Shown here in pieces: positions 8,867-18,363 of a stretch of 64,000 nt of DNA. Every line of letters begins with the position of its first letter. Positions within the stretch are counted from its first letter, which is position 1. The translations under genes were made by a program, and so were the position numbers. The stretch spans positions 14,895,506 to 14,959,505 of the forward strand of contig OY804579.1 of assembly GCA_963680875.1 (NCBI GenBank). The letters are read 5' to 3'. The DNA comes from Bathymodiolus brooksi. Its lineage: Eukaryota; Mollusca; Bivalvia; Mytilida; Modiolidae. Under the pieces are notes generated by a model. That model searched no databases. It worked only from the letters and a program-made list of their open reading frames with translations, and had not been told where the DNA came from.

Positions 8867-10075
8867 ATACGCCCATCTCGAGATGGGCCGTATTATGTGA
8901 TTGGGTATGGCGGGCGGGCGTCCACACAGGTTTCCGCACAATAACTTTAGTTTTGTATATCAGATCTTTACCAAACTTGGTCACATGATTCCCCTGTGGA
9001 AGGGGAAGAACCCAATTAATTTTGGGGTCATTAGGTCAAAGGTCAAGGTCACTGTTACTATAAATATAATTTTTGACAACGGTCGTTTCCGCACGATAAC
9101 TTTAGTTTTGGGGTGCGTTCAACATCGTAGCTGCTAGGTTGAGCTACATAGAAAAATCCTATTGAACAGAAAGCTAGCCTAGCTGCTACATAGCTCTAGC
9201 TAGCTTAAAAAATGTCTGTTAGCTTTTGAATCCAAGATGGCGGCTAAAACTAAGTTTAATTTCGTAAGGTAAAAATAGTGGCATTGCAGGAAGTGGCAAC
9301 GCTTTTAATACGGATGATAATTTATTAAGGTAACTAGACAAATACGATTAGCTAAAATGTTCCAAGAAATTATTCTATATGATTGGCACCATATTTGTTA
9401 GCACTGCTACGTAGCTAATCGTTCAATAACGTCGTGGCTAGTTTACCCAGCAGCTAGGCTAGCTGCTACGATATTGAACGCAACCCTGTATATCGGATCT
9501 TTACTAAACTTGGTCACATGATTCCCCTGTGGAAGGGGAAGTAACCTATTTATTTTGGGGTCATTAGGTCAAAGGTCAAGGTCACCGTTACTATAAATAG
9601 CATTTTTGATAACGGTTGTTTCCACGCGATAACTTTAGTTCTGTATATTGGATTTTTAACAAACTTGGCCACATGATTCCCCTGTGGAAGAGGAAGAACC
9701 CTATTTATTTTTGGGTCATTAGGTCAAAGGTCAAGTTCACTGTTACTATAAATAGAATTTTTGACAACAGTGTCGTTTCCACATGATAACTTTAGTTCTA
9801 GAATATTGGATCTTTACCAAACCTGACCACATGATTCCCTTGTGGAAGGGGAAGAACCCTATTTATTTTGGGGTCATTAGGTCAAAGGTCAAGGTCACCA
9901 TTACTATAAATAGAATTTTTGACAACAGGATCGTTTCCGCACGATAACTTTAGTTCTTTATATTGGATCTTTACCAAACTTGGCCACATCATTCCCCTGT
10001 GGAAGGGGAAGAACCATATTTATTTTGGGGTCATTACCATTATACCATTTGATAATTTATATAGACGGGTGTATT
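8867..10075 (+). mobile_element. Hairpin-led tandem-core element R2
   Basis: The 5' end is built on a perfect 18-bp palindrome, GCCCATCTCGAGATGGGC (8871-8888), inside ATAC...GTAT. A GGCGGGCGGGCGTCC run follows, then tandem units of about 156 bp starting TTTCC(G/A)C at 8931, 9086, 9619, 9776 and 9934. Each unit has TTTACCAAACTTGG, CACATGATTCCCCTGTGGAA and AGGTCAAAGGTCAAGGTCAC. The 3' end restates the arm as GACGGGTGTAT (about 10064-10074). The second unit is interrupted by a 376-bp inverted-repeat element (9111-9486). Confidence 0.7.
9111..9486. mobile_element. Nested inverted-repeat (MITE-like) element in R2
   Basis: Imperfect terminal inverted repeats of about 33 bp: GGGTGCGTTCAACATCGTAG at the left, and the right end read inward as GGGTTGCGTTCAATATCGTA. 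The dinucleotide TG stands on both sides (9109-9110, 9487-9488). Removing the element and one TG restores the R2 unit sequence seen at 8950-8970. No coding capacity. The superfamily is unknown to me, and a 2-bp duplication of TG is unusual. Confidence 0.75.
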
Positions 10076-11621
10076 TTGTGATGCACACATTTCTTGTTTC
10101 TTCTTGTTTCCATTATATATGTACTTAAATGCAAAATCTTCATGAATTCTAAATTAATGGTAGAGTCTGTTCCCCTACACAAAAGACTTCTTTCTGGAGT
10201 TTTTATCAAGCAAATAAGTAATTTATGTACTTTAAATTGTGAATTTGAAATAACACACAAATACACTTGTTGAAGTGCTACCATAAAAAGATATTTAACC
10301 ATTTTCTGAAAAAAGAAATTTAAAATCAGCAAAGAAAGTTTAGTCAGATATCAACTATTAATTACTTAGTTCTTTAAAATATTGATATGGTTCTAAATTT
10401 GTTATTTCATGTTAACTAAAATTGCTAAAGAAATAATTATATTAAGACAAAGCAGAAATACAACTTCTTATATTGGATATTCATGTTGTTGTGAAAATTG
10501 AGGGCTATGGACTCTACATTGATACTAAAACAGAAAATTCTGCTCCAAAATTTTAATAAATGTCTGGTTTCCACAATTTTTTCTGCAGTAACTCTTTTTT
10601 GGACATACAATATATAGAAAAAAATGTGTTAAACTTCATGACTGAATAAAGCTTATGAAGCTGTATAAAAATAGGGCCTAAGCACTTTTCATAGTAATTT
10701 TTGGGATAAAATACAGTTCATTAGAAGGTGTTTATAAGATTTTTCTGGTTTATAAATCTCTTAAATGATAAAATTTACTTATTTAGTAACTTAACTAACT
10801 ACTATGTATTTCTAATCATACAGATATAAAAAAAAAGAAAATATCACATATGGGTGGCGAAACTAATTCAGCAATAACTCTGTCAATTGTTAGTCAAATT
10901 TCAACCTGTAAAGTAGGGCTTGAAGTGCAGAAAATAAACAACCCCATAGCATATTATTTAAAGCTTGTGATCACACTTTCTGTTGTTAATAAACTAAGCA
11001 AAATCATTGTTTTATATAGATTTGACACAAATCGCACCCTAAAAACATGATATATCTTGCACTTCGAAGCCACATTTTGGATGACAAAATCAGAACAATT
11101 GTGTAATGTGATAGTGTTTTAGAAAGTTTAGAGTATAAACTTTTAAATGAGACCACACTCACTCTTGTATCTATGCAGATGTAAAAGAAATCTGTTTTTG
11201 AATGTAGCTAGTAGTGAATTCCAACCTGATTGTGATTCAGCCGATATGTTTACGACCACGACGACTCCTTATATAATATATATTTTATCCTGCAAATGTG
11301 TGATTTTGAGTACTAATAAAGGGGGTCAAATAAATTTCAGTGTTGTTAGGTCATGGACCTAATAAAGGATTTCTTGTGCCTGATTCATGTAGAGCGACGG
11401 AGAGAAACGGTAACAGTACAAGTGCTGAACGTCACAGATGACACCATGGAAAACAATTAGAACAACACTCCTTTCAGTTATTTTGAGACAATTTGTCAGG
11501 TTTTTTGGACTTTTTGATATTGCAGGATAAACACATAAATATAAAATTAATGTGCACTCGCTGCTCTTACAATTTTTTTATTTTCCAAAAATGTACAAAT
11601 TTACAAACCATTTTAAACATT

Positions 11622-11641
11622 TATATATATATATATATATA
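11622..11641. repeat. (TA)n microsatellite
   Basis: Ten consecutive TA dinucleotides. Confidence 0.95.
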
Positions 11642-11772
11642 CACAAGTGAAGTGGAATTTGAAGAGGTCTCTTAACATTTAAGATGATTTAATATGTCTT
11701 AATAATGTGAGAAGTTAAAGCTAAAAATAAAACAATTTTTTTTACAATACCTCATTAATATGCATTGCTTAA

Positions 11773-11806
11773 CACGTGTTTTCTATTGGCTCTTTTGGAT
11801 CACGTG
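11773..11806. promoter_or_regulatory. Paired E-boxes around an inverted CCAAT box
   Basis: Two perfect CACGTG palindromes (11773-11778 and 11801-11806) start 28 bp apart, with ATTGG (inverted CCAAT) at 11785-11789 between them. CACGTG binds bHLH-zip factors (USF, MYC/MAX, MITF/TFE) and CCAAT binds NF-Y. An intronic enhancer role is speculative, but the cluster sits in otherwise AT-rich DNA just upstream of element R3. Confidence 0.3.
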
Positions 11807-11830
11807 TCCTGTGATTATTTTTGACAGAAT

Positions 11831-11911
11831 GACCTGTGAAGGAGTCCTTATTATACCCCCACTCACAGAGTGACCTGTGAAGAAGTCCTTATTATACCCC
11901 CACTCGCAGAG
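11831..11911 (+). repeat. 41-bp direct duplication at the left edge of R3
   Basis: GACCTGTGAAGGAGTCCTTA at 11831 and GACCTGTGAAGAAGTCCTTA at 11872 are each followed by TTATACCCCCACTC. The unit includes flank plus the first bases of the R3 5' hairpin. Confidence 0.8.
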
Positions 11912-12846
11912 TGGTGGGTATACTGGAATACCCTTGTCCGTCCGTCCGTCCCTAAACCTTGTGTACGTAATTAGTCATTTGTCTTTTGTTGGATTTTTAT
12001 TCATATTTGGTATCTTGGTTGGCCATGATCTGAGCATGCGCATATTATACCGATTTCACGGATGGTTGGTTTTTGCGAGAGTTGTAGCCCTTTTCATGTT
12101 TGTTTGACCATACGTCCGTTCGCACATCTTGTGTACGCAACTAGTCTATTGTCTTTTGTCGCATTTTATTCATATTTGGTATCTTGATTGGCCATGATCT
12201 GAGCATGCGCATATTATACCGATTTCACAGATGGTTGATTTTTGCGAGAGTTGTAGCCCTTTTCATGTTTGTTTGACCATATGTCCGTTCGCACATCTTG
12301 TGTACGCAACTAGTCATTTGTCGCATTTTATTCATATTTGGTATCTTGGTTGGCCATGATCTGAGCATGTGCATATTATACCGATTTCACGGATGGTTGA
12401 TATTTGCGAGAGTTATAGCCCTTTTCATGTTTGTTTGACCATACGTCCGTTCGCACATCTTGTGTACGCAACTAGTCATTTGTCTTTTGTCGCATTTTAT
12501 TCATATTTGGTATCTTGATTGGCCATGATCTGAGCATGCACATGTCATATTATACCGATTTCACGGATGGTTGATTTTTGCAAGAGTTGTAGCCCTTTTC
12601 ATGTTCCCTTACGAGCTGCTGCTATAAATTATTTCCTTAATTAGCTATGTATAATATTTATATCCAATAATCTGTAATACATCATTTTTCATCATTCCAA
12701 ACGTTTACTAGCCAACTGCCGTGGGAGGATACACATCTCTTGATTCCAACACTCTTTACACTCCTTTATGCCTCTCCACCATGTTAAGTCCCACTATAAT
12801 CTAATACTTTACTACACATCAACTTATGTAGAGCGAGTGGGGGTAT
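11895..12846 (+). mobile_element. Hairpin-led tandem-core element R3
   Basis: The 5' hairpin spans 11895-11922 (ATACCCCCACTC, loop GCA, GAGTGGTGGGTAT) and is followed by GTCCGTCCGTCCGTCC. Four tandem units of about 162-170 bp start CTTGTGTACG at 11958, 12128, 12297 and 12459; each contains TTCATATTTGGTATCTTG, GGCCATGATCTGAGCATG and GAGAGTT(G/A)TAGCCC. After a unique stretch, the 3' end restates the arm as GAGTGGGGGTAT (12835-12846). The open frame at 11877-12107 is an accident of the repeat. Confidence 0.72.
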
Positions 12847-13016
12847 CACAGCACGACAACGCATGCAGTTTCATTGATCATGTGATAAAAAGAAAATGGA
12901 CGCTTTTATCGCTTGAATTTCAAAAAGCATGATTTGTCATGTTCAGATCGTGATAATTATGAAACAGACTATAGATAATTTTGAACTAGTGAACAGACTT
13001 TAATGACATCATTTTT

Positions 13017-13509
13017 AGCTCTCCTTGCCAAAGGCAATGTGAGCTTTTGCCATCACTTGGCATCCTTCGTCCGTTACCTTTTCACATTTTAATCTTCTCC
13101 TCTGAAACCTCTTAGCCAAATGAACTGAAACTTGGTAGGAAGCATCTATGGAAGGTCCTCTATAAAGATTGCACATTTTGTCCCAATCCATTAACAAACA
13201 TGACCACCACAGGCAATTCCTGTTTCTGATTGGCAGATTTCTAAAAATCTTCTCCTGTGAAACCGGATGGCCAAATGAACCGAAACTTGGTAGGAAGCAT
13301 CTATGGAAGGTCCTCTATAAAGATTGCTCATTTCGTCCCGATCTGTTAACAAACATGGCCACCACAGGCAATTCTTATTTCTGATCGGTAAACATAGTAG
13401 CCAAATGAACAGAAATTTGAGAGGAAGCACATATGGAAGGTTCTGTATAAAGTTTCCTGAAAACAGAATTAAAGGTGAGCGACACAGGCTCAGCCCACTG
13501 AGCTTCTAG
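13017..13509 (+). mobile_element. Hairpin-led tandem-core element R4 (relative of R1)
   Basis: The 5' hairpin 13017-13045 (AGCTCTCCTTGCC, loop AAA, GGCAATGTGAGCT) is preceded by TTTTT as in R1. The core has two units about 154 bp apart (TCTTCTCCTCTGAAACC near 13092, TCTTCTCCTGTGAAACC near 13247) and a third partial one, sharing CCAAATGAAC and GGAAGCATCTATGGAAGGTC. It ends AGGTGAGCGACACAGGCTC...GAGCTT CTAG|T, the same end structure as R1. Three overlapping open frames on both strands here are repeat artefacts. Confidence 0.7.
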
Positions 13510-13553
13510 TTTGACGTCATTTTCTATGTATTCTTCAGTTTTGTTTTGCAACA

Positions 13554-13752
13554 ATGGCATCCGATAGGTTTGTGTCACTGTCCGATGAAGAATTGCAAGC
13601 ATTGCTTGAAGATCACTGTCTAACACAAAGAATGAAATTGGAGCAGCTAAAGAATACTGCTTGAATATTGTGTCAAGCATATTGATGTCGATGAACTGTT
13701 GACGAAATTGAAGGAGGAATTATATTGTTTTCTGATCAACTTCTACGCAGAG
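13554..13752 (+). pseudogene. Coding relic resembling a Crypton-like protein N-terminus
   Basis: An ATG at 13554 opens a 36-codon frame (MASDRFVSLSDEELQALLED and onward) that stops near 13662. A different frame then continues the coding-like signal (VDELLTKLKEEL, then INFYAE) to 13752. The pattern of a short N-terminus with LSDEEL, followed by a helix and an (L/F)xxFYAE segment, recalls N-terminal regions of Crypton-type tyrosine recombinases and proteins derived from them, which are numerous in molluscs. The frameshift and the absence of any catalytic domain make it a broken fragment. The family assignment is tentative. Confidence 0.35.
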
Positions 13753-13867
13753 ATTTTTTAAATTTTTGTTTGTCGAATTTAATATAGAATTGACCTTTCA
13801 ATCAATATCTTAATTCATCAAAGGACAAAAACATACAAAAAAAAAGCAAAAAAGCAAAAGCATTCAG

Positions 13868-13985
13868 AGCTTGCTTGCCTTGAATGTCAAGGATCATGGG
13901 TTCAGTCCAAGTCCTATCAAATTAGACTTTAAAATTGGTATTTGGTGGTTTTCCAATAAACTTGCAGCATTAAGAGAAAAGAGTT
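13868..13985 (+). mobile_element. Truncated SINE, family 1
   Basis: Shares with the complete copies a B-box-like GGTTCAGTCCAAG, then TCAAAT..GACT, AAAATTGGTATTTG and TTTTCC..TAA(A)C..GCAGCATT. The 3' half is absent, and I see no clear target duplication. Confidence 0.55.
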
Positions 13986-14340
13986 TTTATAAAACAATTA
14001 ATTACTCTTTGACCTATGATTCTCAGTTCGCCTCGGTCAGGTCAGGTCACATCGAGTCACAGTCAACATTTTCATGCTATTGACCTCACAAAGAGTATTT
14101 AATTGTATGATAATGGGATATGGTGTGAATGAGAAAATAAGTATCTTAAGTAAAATGACAAGTGTCACTTATGAACATCTTTAAGTATTTCTGTATTTAT
14201 TTTGTGTGAAATAGGTTCTGTGTAATAATAAGAAATGTTAATGTTGACAATTATTTTTGGATTATTGCCTGTGTGGAATCTAATAAAACCAATCTTATGT
14301 TATGACAATCGGGCAAATTGATAAAAAAAAAAGAAGATAA
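13986..14340. other. Intron sequence, nothing recognised
   Basis: AT-rich intron 1 DNA. The frame around 13871-14083 is an accidental extension from the SINE fragment. Confidence 0.5.
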
Positions 14341-14343
14341 TTA

Positions 14344-14550
14344 GGGAACGACCATTTAACTTGAAGGGGGGGGTTATGGTTTTTTTCTAAAAAAATATTC
14401 TGATTATGGTGGAGGAAAAATTTTGCCATATAACCTAATGTTAAATTCTTGAAAAAAAATATTCTAACGATTGTGTTGTCCGAAAAAAAAATTCTGAACG
14501 AAACAAAAAACCATAACCCCCCCTCCCCTGCAAGTTAAATGGTCGGTCCC
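14344..14550. mobile_element. MITE with TTA target duplication (PIF/Harbinger-like)
   Basis: 207 bp. The left end GGGAACGACCATTTAACTTG is matched by the right end, read inward as GGGACCGACCATTTAACTTG. Both continue into a G-rich tract and GGTTATGGTTTTTT, giving arms of about 40 bp. TTA flanks both sides (14341-14343, 14551-14553), as expected of PIF/Harbinger-type elements. Noncoding. Confidence 0.8.
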
Positions 14551-14553
14551 TTA

Positions 14554-14897
14554 TCTTATAAAGGACAACTACAATTTGGGCAGAGGAAATTACTACATAA
14601 ATTTGCTTTCAGGTTACTTAATTCTTATTAAATTAGTAATGAATTATATTATAATTCCTTATCCCAAAGTTATGAAAATCAAACATGTCCTTAGTCCTAT
14701 AGAAATATTAAAGTCTACTTTAAAGAGATATACAAATTATTCCATAGTCTAATAGTGATAGTAATAAAACTATTATAAAAAAAAATTGTTGTGGATAGAA
14801 GGTGTTTTTTTTAATTTCTTAAATTATATCCCTGATTGTCTGGGCAGATAAGGTTGAACCAACATATCATGGCGGTCATATTAAGTACTGTTACTCT
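14554..14897. other. Intron sequence, nothing recognised
   Basis: AT-rich, no coding signal and no repeat recognised. Confidence 0.5.
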
Positions 14898-14910
14898 ATA
14901 CTATAATGTA

Positions 14911-15167
14911 GGGACTGGATGGCTCATTTAGTTAGGTAGTTCGATTACCTAACAACTTGTATAAGCTTATCGCCAATACGGCGTGGGTTCGCACCCAGCT
15001 TTGTAAATTACAAAAAAGGGTGCATTCGACTCGCAGCCGCAAGTTTACTATGGTCGGTGGTTCTCTCCAGGTACAATGTACTCCGGCTTCTTCAACCACT
15101 AAAATTTGTCTCCATGATATAGCTGAAAGTGGCATTAAAAACACAAAAAATCAACAACAAAAAATCC
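14911..15167 (+). mobile_element. tRNA-derived SINE, family 2, plus-strand copy
   Basis: A-box-like ATGGCTCATTTAGTTAGG, B-box GGTTCGCACCC (14986-14996), a body with TTGTAAATTACAAAAAAGGG and GACTCGCAGCCGCAA, and a 3' part with CCATGATATAGCTGAAAGTG and GGCATTAAAA followed by an A/C-rich tail. Target duplications of 13 bp with one mismatch: ATACTATAATGTA (14898-14910) and ATACTATGATGTA (15168-15180). The 3' domain resembles that of SINE family 1, so the two families may share a tail. Confidence 0.85.
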
Positions 15168-15413
15168 ATACTATGATGTATATCTACATGTAGATAGCTT
15201 TGTTACTGTTGGTAATTATAACAACTGTTGGTGGACACAATTTTTTATTTTTTTATTCCAGTATTACTGCATGTGAAGTCCCCAAACTTTCCAGAAATGT
15301 TCCTCTTGGGATCCTGAAGAATGTTACAATGTACTAGTTTTTAAAGCAATTCTGCCCTGATCAGTAACATAAAATCTGATATTTTATTTGATGAGGTTTG
15401 ACATATATTTTAG

Positions 15414-15628
15414 GTGGAGATTGGATAGCACTAGTGCCATTTGCAGGAACAGTTGGTTTAATAGCTTACATAACAGTTAACGCATTCAAACCGAAAGAAC
15501 CTAAAGTAGAAAAGAAGCCTACAGTTAATCCAAAGATACAAAAAGAAGTGGATAAAGTTGTTAATGTTGTAGACATAGAGGAGATTGGAGAAAAGGTGTC
15601 ATACTGTAGATGCTGGAGATCAAAGAGG
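15414..15628 (+). CDS. CISD2: CISD2-type CDGSH iron-sulfur protein, exon 2
   Basis: Encodes the rest of codon 33 through residue 104. Residues about 37-57 (IALVPFAGTVGLIAYITVNA) form the single transmembrane anchor. Residues 58-80 are a Lys/Pro/Glu-rich linker with NPKIQKE, matching the conserved LKIQKE of vertebrate CISD2. The exon ends with YCRCWRSKR, giving cluster ligands C97 and C99. The acceptor is TATTTTAG| and the donor is AGG|GTAATT (phase 0). An ATG at 15398 would precede the exon in an open frame but lies upstream of the acceptor and is intronic. A palindromic MITE starts 29 bp after the donor. Confidence 0.92.
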
Positions 15629-15656
15629 GTAATTAGTTACTGATACACTCTATTAT

Positions 15657-15895
15657 AGGGGTCCGTTGTTGAACTTGTGATTAAGCTAATCATATGATTA
15701 GCCCTAATTACATTTTTAATTCCTAATCACATAATTAGCTAATGCAATGATTAAATATTAGTTAATACATTGATTAAAAACAGTTCAGCAACAGAATTTA
15801 ATCATAGCATTAGCTAAGTATGTGATTAGGAATTAAAAATGTAATTAGGGCTAATCATAAGATTAATTTAATCACAAGTTCAACAACGGACCCCT
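15657..15895. mobile_element. Long-arm palindromic MITE beside a splice donor
   Basis: 239 bp made almost wholly of two inverted arms of about 100 bp (15657-15757 and 15795-15895) with few mismatches. Ends are AGGGGTCCGTTGTTGAACTT and its inverse. TATTA occurs one base from each end (15651-15655 and 15897-15901) and could be the target duplication. It starts 29 bp downstream of the exon 2 donor, so in the CISD2 pre-mRNA it would fold into a long hairpin. The superfamily is uncertain; a hAT-like element is possible. Confidence 0.85.
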
Positions 15896-16042
15896 GTATT
15901 ATATGTGAATTGACAACCACGAGATTAAAGACATTAAAATAATAAATTAGTTTATTATTACGTTACATATTGATTGCACATATAACATTACACATATCAA
16001 AATATACAATATAAAACAATCAATACCCAGCCATAGAATTGA

Positions 16043-16309
16043 TTTGATTTGATTTTTGGAGTTTTAATGCCACTTTCAACAATATTTCAATTATATTATG
16101 GCGACCAGTTTTAGTGGTGGAAGAAGCAGGAGTACCCAGAGAGAACCACTGACCATGGGCAAGCAACTGGTAAACTTTATCATTTGCGGCTGCGAGTCGA
16201 GTGCACCCTTTTTTGTAATTTACAAAGCCGGGCGGCCATATTGGTGATAGACTTGTATGAGTTGTGTAGGTAATCCAACTACCTAACTCATTGAGCCACC
16301 CGGGCCCTT
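16043..16309 (-). mobile_element. tRNA-derived SINE, family 2, antisense copy in intron 2
   Basis: Reverse complement of the family 2 element at 14911. Read on the minus strand it starts GGGTGGCTCAATGAGTTAGG, contains TTGTAAATTACAAAAAAGGG and GACTCGCAGCCGCAA, and ends GGCATTAAAACTCC with an ATCAA-repeat tail. A perfect 12-bp target duplication, CCATAGAATTGA, lies at 16031-16042 and 16310-16321. The open frame at 16020-16313 is contained in the SINE and is not a gene. Confidence 0.92.
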
Positions 16310-16321
16310 CCATAGAATTGA

Positions 16322-16659
16322 CTTACGAGACACATTTATATATACAAATATACATTTAGCTATATCAGAAAAAAAATATAATAAATTATGTTAAAAAGTA
16401 GAAAAAAAAGCCGTTATGTAAAATAAAATCGATTAAAAATTTCTAAAAAGAGAAAAAAAAAGAAGTAAATTCAGGAAAAACAAAAACATTTCTATATATT
16501 CAATATTGATCAACATTATCATTTTTCCTTTAATTAAGTTCAAGTTGAAACATTAAACATTAATTTCTATACTAAAAACAATTTACGCCTGGTGTAAAAA
16601 TCAAAAACACATTTACATAAAAGTGGCTGTATTTCATCACAATTCCTTATTTGATTCAT
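16322..16659. other. AT-rich intron sequence
   Basis: Poly-A-rich, no gene or repeat recognised. Confidence 0.5.
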
Positions 16660-17993
16660 TACCAGTCTGTCTGTCACGAAAATTTGTATGTGCGACTCCT
16701 ACTTTTTAAGATGGAATTTCTGAAAACTTTGCATGCTTGCTTTTTACCATATGAAGATTTGCACATCATTACAGCATTTTGATCAGACTTTTTTTTTTAA
16801 GAAGTTACTTTAACTTAGAATATTATATAAAAAAAATTGTAAATACAACTCCTACATTTTATTTTTGAATTCCTCAAAAACTGTGTACTTGCTGATTACC
16901 ATAGGAGATTGGCATATTGTTTCAGCCTTTTTTGGATCACCTAGCCAGAAGGTGACCTAAAAAGGTCTGACATTAACTATTTAGAAAATCATTTCCTCTG
17001 AAACCACAGGGCCTGCATCATATTTAGGGTGTCTACCAGTACTTTCAAAATTATATTTTATGTTCCCCCAGACATCCAACATGGATGCTGTTACTATAAA
17101 TAGAATATAGGGTTAACAGACACCTAATAAAGCCAATAAAGTCACATTTCCCCACCAAATGAGCTTACATTAGAATAATAGTTACATTTCAATGATTACT
17201 ATCACATGTATTTGTTGAAACATTATGCATTTTGATTTTTTGTTAAATAAAAATGCAAATCAGGCTGATTTTGGCAAAACATTTGAATATCTTTTCATCT
17301 GAAACCAATGAACCAAATTAATCCAAACCTTGCATGGATGGACCTTGGCCTTGGGTGGTCCCCCTTCAAAATCATATCCGACAGCACCCACCTCCATTCA
17401 AGATGGCCACAGTACTAAAAATAGAAATGTCTTCAAATGGGCAAAATTCAAGGTGTAGTTTTGTGCTAATGAGTTGTTTAATTTAGTTTAAAAATATGTC
17501 CATGAAATTTGTATTTTTGGTTTACACTTGTTTTTGTAGAACATGAAAATTAGGCCTAATTACACCAAACATTATTAGAAGATATTCTCTCATGAAAACA
17601 CTTGGCCAATTTGAACCAAACTTGGCCAGAGTCATCATTAGGGCATGTATCCAATGATCCCCCCCAACCAACCAACTAACATGTATGGCTACTTTTACAG
17701 TAAATAGAAGGTAAAACATTCTGACAAGGATTAGCAGTTTTTTGTTCATTGTTCATATATCAGATGAACAATTACAGGCCATAGAGAGCCTTTGGTTTAA
17801 ATGAGTTACTGCCCTTTTGACTTGAATATTTCATCAAAAGGTTTGTACACTCAACTCCCACATTTTAATGACTTTGCATGTTTGTTTATTGCCATATGGA
17901 GATTTGAATATCATTACAGTATATTGATCATACCATTTTAGAAAGAATTATTGCCCTTTTTTAACTTGAACATTTCATGAAAAAAGTGAATGA
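16660..17993 (+). mobile_element. Degenerate hairpin-type repeat R6, split by R5
   Basis: Left part 16660-16933: CTGTCTGTCACGAAAATTTG, then two units with (G)CGACTCCTAC or ACAACTCCTAC, ACC ATA, GAGATTGGCAT or GAAGATTTGCAC, and TTTGATCAGAC. Right part 17795-17993: CAACTCCCACATTTTAATGA, GCCATATGGAGATTTG and TATTGATCATACC. The phrase broken at 16933 appears to resume after 17794, so R5 sits inside R6. Old and diverged; boundaries are approximate. Confidence 0.5.
16934..17794 (+). mobile_element. Diverged R1-type hairpin-led element R5
   Basis: Opens with a hairpin GGATCACCTAGCC/GAAGGTGACC (16934-16957). The core has R1-like phrases at about 16983-17110 and 17285-17440, with CCTCTGAAACCAC, CAAAATCATATCCGACAGC and CAAGATGGCCACAGTACTAA; a similar block follows at 17580-17730. 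The end ACAGGCCATAGAGAGCCTTTGG (17773-17794) corresponds to the R1 terminal hairpin. Strongly diverged compared with R1. Confidence 0.5.
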
Positions 17994-18008
17994 CCTACAT
18001 AGAACACA

Positions 18009-18363
18009 ACCACATCGATATTATCGTGCTCACCTCGAGTGAGGTAGACCGTGGGTTCAAGCACCGGTCAGGTCAAACCAAATACTAAAAATTTAGTACT
18101 TGTTGCCTCTTCGCTAAGCACACAGTATTGAGGAGAAAGAGCAAAGACTGGTTGGCTCGGAATCAGGATAATGTGTCCGAATGGGGCGATATGTCTGTCC
18201 GCAGACTGTTGTTTAAGTCAGCTTGCACTATGAAAATCCAACTAAGCATGTTGGTCTATTACAAAGCAGACCTCATCATCATCTCATTAAAAATTAACTT
18301 GCTCTCGCCATGACATAGCTGAGTTAGCGTTAAACAACAACCACTCACTCACTCCGGGGATCC
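18009..18363 (+). mobile_element. tRNA-derived SINE, family 1, copy 2
   Basis: B-box GGTTCAAGCAC (18054-18064), body GGTTGGCTCGGAATCAGGAT and 3' part CCATGACATAGCTGAGTTAG, followed by TTAAACAACAACCACTCACTCACTCC. A perfect 15-bp target duplication CCTACATAGAACACA lies at 17994-18008 and 18364-18378. It ends 68 bp before CISD2 exon 3. Compared with copy 1 it carries an internal insertion (GAGGAGAAAGAGCAAAGACT near 18131). The short open frame at 18128-18313 lies inside it and is not a gene. Confidence 0.9.

Larger units (their letters stand above)
10076..11830. other. Single-copy-looking intron sequence
   Basis: AT-rich intron 1 DNA without a recognisable gene or repeat family. Short open frames (for example 10850-11050 and 11147-11362) look random. 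It contains a TA dinucleotide run (11622-11641) and an E-box/CCAAT cluster at 11773-11806. Confidence 0.5.
3177..15413 (+). other. CISD2: CISD2 intron 1 (12.2 kb, repeat-filled)
   Basis: Donor GTATAT at 3177 and acceptor ATATATTTTAG ending at 15413. Splicing joins G to GT to make a Gly codon and continues in frame into GDWIALVPF, which matches the CISD2 transmembrane start. The intron contains SINEs, hairpin-led elements, short inverted-repeat elements and decayed coding relics, listed separately. No conserved exon was seen inside it. Confidence 0.85.

Noticed and set aside
13015..13680. Overlapping open frames on both strands
   Set aside because: They are contained in tandem element R4 and its flank, and differ between strands without conserved features.
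14911..15000. Functional tRNA genes at the SINE heads
   Set aside because: A- and B-box-like motifs are present, but no full cloverleaf is apparent. The elements have SINE bodies, tails and target duplications.
15398..15413. ATG at 15398 as start of a separate small gene
   Set aside because: It lies before the splice acceptor TATTTTAG. The following frame matches CISD2 only from the acceptor on, and a fitting exon 1 exists at 3080.
2953..16057. LINE tail (TTTGA)n as the source of the SINE family 2 tail
   Set aside because: Read in SINE orientation the tail is (ATCAA)n, the complement of the LINE tail, so the resemblance is in the wrong orientation.
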